In this document: positions 50,601 through 58,546 of the stretch, piece after piece
How positions within the stretch are numbered: the stretch's first letter is position 1
Layout of the letters: each line of letters opens with the position of its first letter
Source: an uncultured Halomonas sp.
Lineage (GTDB): Bacteria; Pseudomonadota; Gammaproteobacteria; Pseudomonadales; Halomonadaceae
DNA length: 64,000 nucleotides
Direction of reading: 5' to 3'
Assembly: GCF_947490095.1 (NCBI RefSeq)
Contig: NZ_CANLFS010000014.1
Location: 16,894-80,893 of the forward strand
Notes under the pieces: generated by a model
Seen by the model: only the letters and a program-made list of their open reading frames with translations
What the model was told of the DNA's origin: nothing
Databases searched by the model: none
Program-made: the position numbers and the translations under genes

Positions 50601-53600
50601 CGATTCGGTTTTTCTGAGCTGCCTGGGCGGCAGCGAACACCAATGCGCTGGCTGAGCCGGCCCAATGCCCTTTCTGAGCTGCCTGGGCGGCAGCGAACCC
50701 CATCTACTCGGCGGCGCCCTCGGGGATTCCTTTCTGAGCTGCCTGGGCGGCAGCGAACACCCCGGCGCCACACGCCTCAATCTTGCACATTTTCTGAGCT
50801 GCCTGGGCGGCAGCGAACGCGCCAAGCTCCGTGAAGCCCGCCATCATCATTTTCTGAGCTGCCTGGGCGGCAGCGAACAACGGAAACAGGAGCGCGCTAA
50901 ATGATAGTAATTTCTGAGCTGCCTGGGCGGCAGCGAACACGCATCCGACGAGGTAATGGTCATCGTGGGCTTTCTGAGCTGCCTGGGCGGCAGCGAACCA
51001 GGCGCAACCGTTGGGGCGATAGAATCACATTTTCTGAGCTGCCTGGGCGGCAGCGAACGCCGGGAGGCTGGGCGCCGTCCGGCCGGTCAATTTCTGAGCT
51101 GCCTGGGCGGCAGCGAACACGCTATCGGCGTGACCATTCGCGGCGCCAAGTTTCTGAGCTGCCTGGGCGGCAGCGAACAGCCCCCTTGCCAAGCTGTGGC
51201 GTGAAGGTCATTTCTGAGCTGCCTGGGCGGCAGCGAACTGACCGTATTCGCCGCATGGAAGGATAGCAGTTTTCTGAGCTGCCTGGGCGGCAGCGAACTC
51301 ACTGCCCAGATAGAGCTGCCCATCTTGTCGTTTCTGAGCTGCCTGGGCGGCAGCGAACAGCTGCGTGCTGTGCGGCGCGTGGGGCGTCCATTTCTGAGCT
51401 GCCTGGGCGGCAGCGAACTCGTTTTCTCCTGACGCTGGTGACTCTGGTTATTTCTGAGCTGCCTGGGCGGCAGCGAACGCTCAAAACCTAGAGCTTCCTA
51501 ATGGAATTAATTTCTGAGCTGCCTGGGCGGCAGCGAACGCCGAAGGCCGGGCGGAGCGAAGCGGAGGGCATTTCTGAGCTGCCTGGGCGGCAGCGAACTA
51601 AGGGAGTTATAAAAATTTCTCCCTTTTAATTTTCTGAGCTGCCTGGGCGGCAGCGAACGTGTCGCGCCATGGCTGCCGTGGTAGGGGGTATTTCTGAGCT
51701 GCCTGGGCGGCAGCGAACTACAGCCGAACTGGATCAGCGCCCAGCGTAGCTTTCTGAGCTGCCTGGGCGGCAGCGAACGGCTCGTTGGCAGTGCCGGAGC
51801 CGGACAGGATTTTCTGAGCTGCCTGGGCGGCAGCGAACAATCGAGAGCGTTCTTCGACGCGGTGCCGCATTTTCTGAGCTGCCTGGGCGGCAGCGAACTA
51901 CACAACGATGACGGATATTCAGTTGCCTATTTTCTGAGCTGCCTGGGCGGCAGCGAACGTGTGTGCCCCGGTGGGCTAACGGCGCCCTCGTTTCTGAGCT
52001 GCCTGGGCGGCAGCGAACATCCGCGCCGGCAAGATACCGGGGGTCAAGCTTTTCTGAGCTGCCTGGGCGGCAGCGAACTCGGAGGAAGTTATGCAGTACG
52101 GAGTGAAGCCTTTCTGAGCTGCCTGGGCGGCAGCGAACTGGCACAGCTTCATGGTGATATAGGCCGTGTTTTTCTGAGCTGCCTGGGCGGCAGCGAACAA
52201 GTGTGGCGAGATACGCATGGCATGCTCCATTTTCTGAGCTGCCTGGGCGGCAGCGAACTCTTCGATGCGATCGAGCTGGCTTCCTTTGACTTTCTGAGCT
52301 GCCTGGGCGGCAGCGAACAATCCCTTGAGGTCGAGATGATGCGGGCGCAGTTTCTGAGCTGCCTGGGCGGCAGCGAACCAGGAAAACCAGGCCATGCTAA
52401 ACCGAGGGGTTTTCTGAGCTGCCTGGGCGGCAGCGAACACCGGAAACCCTGGCACGTTCTAGCGTTCAGTTTTCTGAGCTGCCTGGGCGGCAGCGAACGC
52501 CACCGAGGAGGAAGGCGGCGACCCCGAGAATTTCTGAGCTGCCTGGGCGGCAGCGAACACCAGGCCTTTGCCGTCCGGGTCAACCAGCATTTTCTGAGCT
52601 GCCTGGGCGGCAGCGAACGACTGCCGGCCAGACTGATCACCTCAGTCAAATTTCTGAGCTGCCTGGGCGGCAGCGAACACTCGCAACGCCCTACGCAACT
52701 ATGCCGGACATTTCTGAGCTGCCTGGGCGGCAGCGAACCTCATCCAGGGCTTGCCGCACCTGCTCGGCTATTTCTGAGCTGCCTGGGCGGCAGCGAACGC
52801 AAAGACAGTGACGTATTGGTGGTACAGGGCTTTCTGAGCTGCCTGGGCGGCAGCGAACCAAGGCGAGGCTGAGTGAGATGGGGACCAAGATTTCTGAGCT
52901 GCCTGGGCGGCAGCGAACTCCAGGGCGATCTGATCGGTCACGCTCTTGCCTTTCTGAGCTGCCTGGGCGGCAGCGAACGCGATGATGGGAATGCGGCTCA
53001 AGGCCAGCATTTTCTGAGCTGCCTGGGCGGCAGCGAACATAAAGGCTTACCGGGTCGTCGTCGTTCATCATTTCTGAGCTGCCTGGGCGGCAGCGAACCG
53101 CCCAACGCGCCCCGCACGATTGCGCAGAAGTTTCTGAGCTGCCTGGGCGGCAGCGAACGCGGGAACCTGCCTGGTGCCCCTGGAGGGATTTTTCTGAGCT
53201 GCCTGGGCGGCAGCGAACGTGCTGCGCCATGTGCCCTCCTGGTCGTCGGTTTTCTGAGCTGCCTGGGCGGCAGCGAACGCGAGCCTTCTGCTTCTCAAGT
53301 GCCACGCGCATTTCTGAGCTGCCTGGGCGGCAGCGAACGTGCTCCAGCACCTGGTCGATGGGCATATCCGTTTCTGAGCTGCCTGGGCGGCAGCGAACTC
53401 ACAGAAGAAGGAGCGCAATACCCTTTCCAGTTTCTGAGCTGCCTGGGCGGCAGCGAACGCCCCCATCAACACGGTATGGCCCGGCAGGTCTTTCTGAGCT
53501 GCCTGGGCGGCAGCGAACACGACAGCGCCGCATGTGGGGTCGATATGCTCTTTCTGAGCTGCCTGGGCGGCAGCGAACCAAGACAGCTTCGCTATCTTCC

Positions 53601-54358
53601 GGGGCCACCTTTTCTGAGCTGCCTGGGCGGCAGCGAACGCCCCGGCGGGAAACGCTCGTCACGCCATGCCTTTCTGAGCTGCCTGGGCGGCAGCGAACCT
53701 GGTGCGGCGCATCAAGCTACTCGGTGGCATTTTCTGAGCTGCCTGGGCGGCAGCGAACGCGGGCCAGAAGTACGACATTCGCCCCGACGTTTTCTGAGCT
53801 GCCTGGGCGGCAGCGAACATCAGAGAATGTTGCCCAGTTGGCGCCTACCTTTTCTGAGCTGCCTGGGCGGCAGCGAACGTGTTCCTGGCTACCAAGCCGG
53901 CCGGTACCAATTTCTGAGCTGCCTGGGCGGCAGCGAACGTCAACGGGGTCTGGTCGATAGTGGACCAGCATTTCTGAGCTGCCTGGGCGGCAGCGAACAC
54001 GCTCCTCACCGAGCTGGATGACGGCGAGGATTTCTGAGCTGCCTGGGCGGCAGCGAACAGCGCCAAGCGGGCGCAAGAGCTGGAGGGCGATTTCTGAGCT
54101 GCCTGGGCGGCAGCGAACCTCATGGTCTACGCCCGTCTGCGGCTGCACGATTTCTGAGCTGCCTGGGCGGCAGCGAACGCCTCTTCCTGAGCGGCCTTCT
54201 GATCCTCGATTTTCTGAGCTGCCTGGGCGGCAGCGAACGAAGGGAACCGGAAGGGAGCCCGAAGGGAACCTTTCTGAGCTGCCTGGGCGGCAGCGAACTC
54301 TTGCGGAGCGCATCACGCACGTCGGCAACCTTTCTGAGCTGCCTGGGCGGCAGCGAAC
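47611..54358 (-). CRISPR. Type I-F CRISPR array, 113 repeats and 112 spacers
   Basis: A 28-bp repeat recurs at an exact 60-bp period from 47611 to 54358, leaving 32-bp spacers. On the plus strand each repeat begins TTTCTGAGCTGCC and ends GGCAGCGAAC; on the minus strand it reads GTTCGCTGCCGCCCAGGCAG followed by CTCAGAAA. That is the type I-F repeat with hairpin CTGCC-GCCCA-GGCAG and the handle CTCAGAAA. So crRNAs are made leftward on the minus strand, the leader is on the right beside cas6f, and the oldest spacers are on the left. By eye the repeats are identical except the leftmost (47611-47638), which is altered at its outer edge. Two adjacent spacers are identical (49439-49470 and 49499-49530). 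Confidence 0.99.
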
Positions 54359-54374
54359 TACAGAAAAGTTAAAT

Positions 54375-54387
54375 TAACTGATTGATT
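54375..54387 (-). promoter_or_regulatory. Leader-proximal IHF site
   Basis: AATCAATCAGTTA on the minus strand fits the IHF consensus WATCAA-N4-TTR at every fixed position. It begins 16 bp from the first repeat. Confidence 0.75.
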
Positions 54388-54441
54388 ATTAAAGAGCAAT
54401 ACCTTAATAGGGCAACGCCTCCCTTTTTAGAGAGGCGTTGA

Positions 54442-54454
54442 TAACCACTTGATT
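54442..54454 (-). promoter_or_regulatory. Leader-distal IHF site
   Basis: AATCAAGTGGTTA on the minus strand is a second full match to WATCAA-N4-TTR, 67 bp from the proximal site. Type I-F leaders studied in Pectobacterium also use IHF. Confidence 0.7.
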
Positions 54455-54487
54455 TTTATGGCTAAGAAGAAGAGCGATAAAAAAGGG

Positions 54488-55057
54488 TCAAAAGCAGGGC
54501 ACCGTAGCTTCGCTACTGAGTCCGTAATGATTGAATTGACCGGCAACGGGCTCCGATTGTGGCTGCCCATGTTCGATGAAGAGCGCGAACCGCTGTCCGC
54601 TGGAGCGGCTACTTACCTGTATAAATGGCAAAATAATCTGCCGTGCAGCAGGCGCTTTCATAAGGCGCTGCGCCTCTTCGATCTCGATGCCATGCCGTTG
54701 GGCGTAACGCTTCGCCCGGCTGAGGCTTCCAGTATTGAACTGTCGACGCCGAACGATTCGGTGACACGCTTCAGCTGGTACTGCTTTAATGGCTTGCAGG
54801 TTTACATGGTCATGCATACCAGTAAGCCATGAGCTCGCCATCAACTCCTCAAGCCGTACTCCCTGGCTATGTAGCCGAAGCCGGTCACCCGGCGTGCGTG
54901 CACATACGCCGGTTTTGTGGTCGGGGAAGCTAACGCCTATGTCATTGGCTTGCAGATCATGCAGGGCGCGATGCAGCTTGCTGTAGAGTGCCCCCATCAG
55001 CAACGCAGGTGGAAATTCAGGATCAGGACGTAAGCGAATATCGAGATAGTGGTCCAT
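54488..55057 (-). CDS. cas6f: CRISPR endoribonuclease Cas6f (Csy4)
   Basis: Cuts the precursor crRNA after the repeat hairpin and stays bound to it. The 189-aa length equals known Csy4. His29 in SKLHRALHD occupies the position of the catalytic His29 of the Pseudomonas enzyme, serines near 149-153 could supply the partner serine, and the arginine-rich helix (about 100-121: HRIVRRRQF, SRAKRYAQRH) would grip the RNA hairpin. It is the last gene of the csy operon, 3 bp after csy3, and borders the leader. Confidence 0.96.
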   Translation of the reverse strand: MDHYLDIRLRPDPEFPPALLMGALYSKLHRALHDLQANDIGVSFPDHKTGVCARTPGDRLRLHSQGVRLEELMASSWLTGMHDHVNLQAIKAVPAEACHRIVRRRQFNTGSLSRAKRYAQRHGIEIEEAQRLMKAPAARQIILPFIQVSSRSSGQRFALFIEHGQPQSEPVAGQFNHYGLSSEATVPCF

Positions 55058-55060
55058 GGC

Positions 55061-56101
55061 TTACCCCGCATCACCGAAAACGCCACCGCGAATCAGTGTG
55101 GCCATAACAAAGTGTTGCTGCTCTACCTCGGGCACTTTGTCCTTGAGCAGCCAGTTATCGAGCAGGTTATAGAAGTCCATCTTCTGTTTCGGCTGGCGAT
55201 AAGCCTTACCCTCTGTGGTCACTGACCCATAGGGCTCGACCGCAATCGGGCCGAGGTCACCGTCTGCTTCCTGCGGATACCAGGTATCGATAGTACGAAT
55301 GGCATTACCCAGTTTCTGGGAGTGCATACCGGCAATACCTTCCACCTGATAGAGTGTCTTACTCTTGTCACCACGGCCACGATCCAGGACCAGCTCCTGC
55401 GAGGGAAAAACCTCCTGTCCAGCGCCCACCCGAGCATACGCTATCACTTCAAGCAGCACATAGCGCTCACCACTCAAGCCGTTATTAATGTGCCCGGCCA
55501 GAGCCTCCAAATCAGCCCTAGTGGCATCGCTGCTGGGCGTAAAATTGCGCAGTGAAAGTTCAATCGAATTGAAGGTCCACTCACTAACAGCACTACCTTG
55601 CTCAAGCAATCGGATACGAACCTCAACGACTTCAGCACCCATGCGGTTGCGCCACAAAAAGCGAGCGTTGGCCAAATTATGCGCGTAACGCTTTGCCAAC
55701 TCGGAAAAGCCATAGGAAGCGATGTAGCCTTCCACCGTAGCGTTGAGCTTGTCCTGATAGTCGGCATTATTGCAGGCCGAAGGCTTACCGGCACCGCCCA
55801 GTACCCGCAAGGTAAATCGTGTCATAAGTGTGTCAGCATCGTGTGGTAGCGTAGCCACGTCCACAGTCTGCAGGTTAGGGTTTTCAATGGCGGCATCCAG
55901 CTTGGTCGGATCCTGATCCTTGGCTTTCAGTCGATTGGAGATCGTGCCGCGCACCGACTTTTCGCGAATGGCAATGGGCTGCCAAGTGTCGGCGCTATCG
56001 CGTTGCTCCCACCGACCTGCATACATCAGCGCATCGGATGGGTCGAGCTTACGCTCGAAGGCGAGAACAGAAGCAGTCTTGAGGGTATCGTTCTTAGCCA
56101 T
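55061..56101 (-). CDS. csy3: Type I-F Cascade backbone protein Cas7f (Csy3)
   Basis: Forms the helical six-subunit backbone along the crRNA. The 346-aa protein resembles Csy3 in length and in stretches such as [23 protein letters not shown] at the start, [17 protein letters not shown] near 150, and [15 protein letters not shown] near 230, then [11 protein letters not shown] near 300. It lies 29 bp after csy2 and 3 bp before cas6f. Confidence 0.95.
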   Translation of the reverse strand: MAKNDTLKTASVLAFERKLDPSDALMYAGRWEQRDSADTWQPIAIREKSVRGTISNRLKAKDQDPTKLDAAIENPNLQTVDVATLPHDADTLMTRFTLRVLGGAGKPSACNNADYQDKLNATVEGYIASYGFSELAKRYAHNLANARFLWRNRMGAEVVEVRIRLLEQGSAVSEWTFNSIELSLRNFTPSSDATRADLEALAGHINNGLSGERYVLLEVIAYARVGAGQEVFPSQELVLDRGRGDKSKTLYQVEGIAGMHSQKLGNAIRTIDTWYPQEADGDLGPIAVEPYGSVTTEGKAYRQPKQKMDFYNLLDNWLLKDKVPEVEQQHFVMATLIRGGVFGDAG

Positions 56102-56130
56102 GATGACAGGGCTCCTTGCGTTAGGCGCGC

Positions 56131-57087
56131 TCAGTGCGCTTGATAGTCGTTATTCAGGCGATACAGGTCACGATCTAGATTGTTATCCACGTACCAGAGC
56201 AGATCGCGGGGCGACTCGAGATGGTGCGGGCTACGCCACTGCCCAACGGAATACAGACTTTCGACGAAACAAAAGGGGGTGCTATCATCTCGTGCATTGG
56301 CTACCTCGCCCGGCTTGAACACCTTGGTCAGTGCGCCGTAACCTATAGGTAACGGCACCAGCCAACCTGGTTTTTTTCGCACCCGCCACTCCACTTCGAT
56401 CGTCTCTTTACCGTTATCATCCTCGGTGGTGGTCTGAAGGCACTCCCAGTTCAGGCGTGATAGGTCTAGCCAGCTTTCCAGTAACGTGGTGTCCGGCTGA
56501 ATTTGCTGTCGCTCCTGATGATGTTCCTTCAGCAGGTCGTCACGCAGCACCAAGGCAAAACCCGGCAGCCAGCGGCGCTTGAGCTGACGAAACGTCTCTT
56601 GCTTATCGCCCAGGTCATCGCCCAGCACCTTTAGCTCCGGTCGGTAATTACGCCGCCCGGGCAGTGGTGGAATGACGCTGCCGCCGGCGACGCGCATGCT
56701 GGCAGCAGTGTCCATTACGGCTTGGGCGACATCGGCGTCGTGAATACTCTTGCCGTCCACACCCAGCACCAGAGTCACTTCAAGATGCATGCGACCTTCC
56801 TCAACGATGGCGGCAGTTTTGCCATCCTTGCCAACCGGATTGCGGGTCAAGTGGAAAGTGTTCACATAGCCTGACTGAACCTGAGTTTCATAGTCATGAC
56901 AAATCACTCCAATGGCGTTGAAATACAACTCCAGGGAGTCGGGTAGCCGACGCTCCAATGCGTGCATAAAGCCGATAAAGGCGCTCATAGCCGGGAAGCC
57001 CCAAGTCAGCGGACTGGAAATGGCATTGGCGTTCTGGATACGTAGATGCGGCAGTACCAGCAAGGCCTTGGAATCGGCATTACACAT
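56131..57087 (-). CDS. csy2: Type I-F Cascade protein Cas5f (Csy2)
   Basis: Caps the 5' handle of the crRNA together with Csy1. The 318-aa product has the Csy2 features [40 protein letters not shown] (residues 9-48), the GGSVIPPL region near 135, and [26 protein letters not shown] near 245 before the [18 protein letters not shown] stretch. Its start overlaps the csy1 stop by 8 bp, implying translational coupling. Confidence 0.95.
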   Translation of the reverse strand: MCNADSKALLVLPHLRIQNANAISSPLTWGFPAMSAFIGFMHALERRLPDSLELYFNAIGVICHDYETQVQSGYVNTFHLTRNPVGKDGKTAAIVEEGRMHLEVTLVLGVDGKSIHDADVAQAVMDTAASMRVAGGSVIPPLPGRRNYRPELKVLGDDLGDKQETFRQLKRRWLPGFALVLRDDLLKEHHQERQQIQPDTTLLESWLDLSRLNWECLQTTTEDDNGKETIEVEWRVRKKPGWLVPLPIGYGALTKVFKPGEVANARDDSTPFCFVESLYSVGQWRSPHHLESPRDLLWYVDNNLDRDLYRLNNDYQAH

Positions 57088-58372
57088 AAAACAGTTCCTC
57101 CTGCAGAGTAACCAGCTGACGCCGCAGGCGCGCCTGCCACTCGGAATGTTCGTTATCGCCTACGCCCAGCGGTTTCAACCAGGCATTGAGCCAGCGGGCG
57201 AAGGCAGCACGAATTTCCTCGGGCCATTCACCCTGCTCGCGCTGCTGGGCAAACTCAGCGTCTTCTTCGCTGCGCCAAGGGTCGAGCCATAGTTGCTGCT
57301 CCACCGGCAATCGACATGCTGAATCGGCCGACCAGCCCGGCTCCAGTACCTGAAACTCGCTGGCGAATAACACGAGCTCATCAATCAACGCAGCAACATA
57401 ACCATCCACCTTATCGCGGGTATGGCGGCTCTCAGGCGGTTCGGTCTTGAGAAAGCGCACCAGCCCTTGAGCCAACCAGCGCACTTCTCGCCGGCGACCA
57501 AAGCGTTTGAAAACGGTGTCAGTGTTCAGCGGCGGTTTGACGCCCTGGCTTTTCCACTTCGGAGGTAGAGAAGCCAACAGATAGTTGTTGCCGCCCCGCT
57601 CACTGTTGAGCTGGGAAATATTCTGAGGCTTGGTGCCCCCCAGTTTTTGCACGGCCAGATTGGGGTAGTCGCTGTACCCCTTCTCGGACGGCTCGTTATT
57701 ACGCCGAGCCTGGCGAGCTTCTTTGGCGGCTTCGCCGAAACGATCGGCATTGATACGCCTGAACACCAGATGTGCAAGCGAGGTGGCGTACAATGGTGCC
57801 AACAGATGGAAATCTGCATCATCGGTGGGATCGCCATCGACCAGCCAGTACAGCTGTTTGGCCCGCGCATGCGAGGCTTCACTTCCTTTGGGCTGGATAA
57901 TGCTCGCGAAGGCTTCGGCCCACTCTTTTGCCTGTTCGGGGTTGTCACTCAGCGCAGCGCTAAATGCAGCATCGCCTTCAAGCGCCAGCTCCAGCAGAGA
58001 CCGGCCTGCATGCTGCAGCTGGAGAAACTTATACACATCCAGCGCGGCAGCGTTGCCTACCACGTCACCACTGAAGTCGTCGGGCAACACATGGCTACCG
58101 ACTAGAGAAACTTCAGACAACGAAGTAGGCTCCACATAAAGACTGGAGCCCTTAGCATCCGGGTGTGTGGCCTTCAGCGCATGGGTGACGACCTGCAGCT
58201 GACTAACCCGGCGAGCAGCATCACCAACCCAGTTTTCAAACGCAAACTGCTCAGCAATCGCTTCGCGCTTAGGATCTTCGGCCGTCAGCTTTTCCAGTCT
58301 TCCGACCAACCGTTCGTCGATAAACATTTGGATTATCTGCTGAATTTCTTCCCTACGCTGTGCTTCATACAT
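57080..58372 (-). CDS. csy1: Type I-F Cascade large subunit Cas8f (Csy1)
   Basis: Recognises the PAM and binds the 5' handle of the crRNA with Csy2. The 430-aa product is close to the known Csy1 length. It begins MYEAQRREEIQQIIQMFIDERL and contains SDYPNLAVQKLGGTKPQNISQLNSERGGNNYLLASLPP (about 232-270), a hallmark of Csy1. Its start is the first of the csy1-csy2-csy3-cas6f operon. A perfect TATAAT box lies 9 bp upstream of its ATG, and the gap to cas2-3 contains a mini-CRISPR and a hairpin, so it is probably transcribed from its own promoter. Confidence 0.95.
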   Translation of the reverse strand: MYEAQRREEIQQIIQMFIDERLVGRLEKLTAEDPKREAIAEQFAFENWVGDAARRVSQLQVVTHALKATHPDAKGSSLYVEPTSLSEVSLVGSHVLPDDFSGDVVGNAAALDVYKFLQLQHAGRSLLELALEGDAAFSAALSDNPEQAKEWAEAFASIIQPKGSEASHARAKQLYWLVDGDPTDDADFHLLAPLYATSLAHLVFRRINADRFGEAAKEARQARRNNEPSEKGYSDYPNLAVQKLGGTKPQNISQLNSERGGNNYLLASLPPKWKSQGVKPPLNTDTVFKRFGRRREVRWLAQGLVRFLKTEPPESRHTRDKVDGYVAALIDELVLFASEFQVLEPGWSADSACRLPVEQQLWLDPWRSEEDAEFAQQREQGEWPEEIRAAFARWLNAWLKPLGVGDNEHSEWQARLRRQLVTLQEELFYV

Positions 58373-58379
58373 TTATTCA

Positions 58380-58406
58380 CCATTATAGTTTTATGTTTAG
58401 GGTAAA
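58380..58406. promoter_or_regulatory. csy1 promoter and predicted target of the mini-CRISPR guide
   Basis: On the minus strand TATAAT (58382-58387) lies 9 bp before the csy1 ATG; a second possible -10, GATAAT, lies at 58414-58419. On the plus strand CC at 58380-58381 forms a type I-F PAM and is followed by a 25-base protospacer (58382-58406) matching the mini-array guide at 19 of 25 bases. Occupancy would cover the -10 box or the start of transcription. No strong -35 box is visible. Confidence 0.8.
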
Positions 58407-58446
58407 AGGGATATTATCGCGATTAAGAAGCAAGATAGCTAACCTA

Positions 58447-58519
58447 TAGCCCTGCCGCAATGGCAGCTCAGAAAATTATCGTTTCCTGTTTGGGGAACAG
58501 TGCGCTGCCGCACAGGCAG
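58447..58519 (+). ncRNA. CreR/CreA-like mini-CRISPR guide RNA (two degenerate repeats)
   Basis: Two repeat copies in the orientation opposite to the main array. Repeat 1 (58447-58474) has lost its first bases but keeps the stem arms CTGCC and GGCAG and the full handle CTCAGAAA. A 25-nt spacer follows (58475-58499, starting ATTATCGTTTCC). Repeat 2 (58500-58519 onward) keeps GTGCGCTGCCGCACAGGCAG but not the handle. Cas6f cleavage at both would release a 53-nt guide RNA from 58467 to 58519. A possible promoter is TATTAT at 58412-58417. The guide matches the csy1 promoter, so a repressive role through the Csy complex is inferred. Confidence 0.82.
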
Positions 58520-58522
58520 GGA

Positions 58523-58542
58523 GCCGGCCCCCAGGGGCCGGC
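58523..58542. terminator. Hairpin between cas2-3 and the mini-CRISPR
   Basis: GCCGGCCCC (58523-58531) pairs perfectly with GGGGCCGGC (58534-58542). It lies 4 bp after the cas2-3 stop on the minus strand and 3 bp after the mini-array second hairpin on the plus strand (followed by AGTTT), so it could stop both transcripts. The T tract is weak. Confidence 0.65.
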
Positions 58543-58546
58543 AGTT

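Larger units (their letters stand above)
54359..54487 (-). promoter_or_regulatory. CRISPR leader
   Basis: An AT-rich 129-bp stretch between the cas6f stop and the first repeat. It contains two full IHF-consensus sites and a 9-bp stem-loop (54413-54421 with 54432-54440) between them. A weak promoter reading leftward can be suggested (TTGCCC, 18 bp, TAATAA), but it is not strong. As the site of new spacer insertion it would be bent by IHF for Cas1-Cas2/3. Confidence 0.9.

Noticed and set aside
47611..54358. Rightward transcription of the main array
   Set aside because: The worn repeat is on the left, the AT-rich leader with IHF sites is on the right, and the minus strand carries the I-F hairpin followed by the CTCAGAAA handle in the right order.
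47614..54377. Many open frames in the array with repeated FAAAQAAQK, FLSCLGGSE or ELPGRQRT peptides
   Set aside because: They are translations of the CRISPR repeat, whose 60-bp period is a multiple of three and so keeps frames open. They have no ribosome sites and no protein logic.
54449..54832. Plus-strand frame over the leader and cas6f
   Set aside because: Overlaps cas6f, which has its catalytic His and expected length. The frame shows no recognisable protein and lacks a good ribosome site.
58413..58419. Second match of the mini-guide seed (ATTATCG) at 58413
   Set aside because: Only seven bases match and no CC PAM precedes it, unlike the 58382 site.
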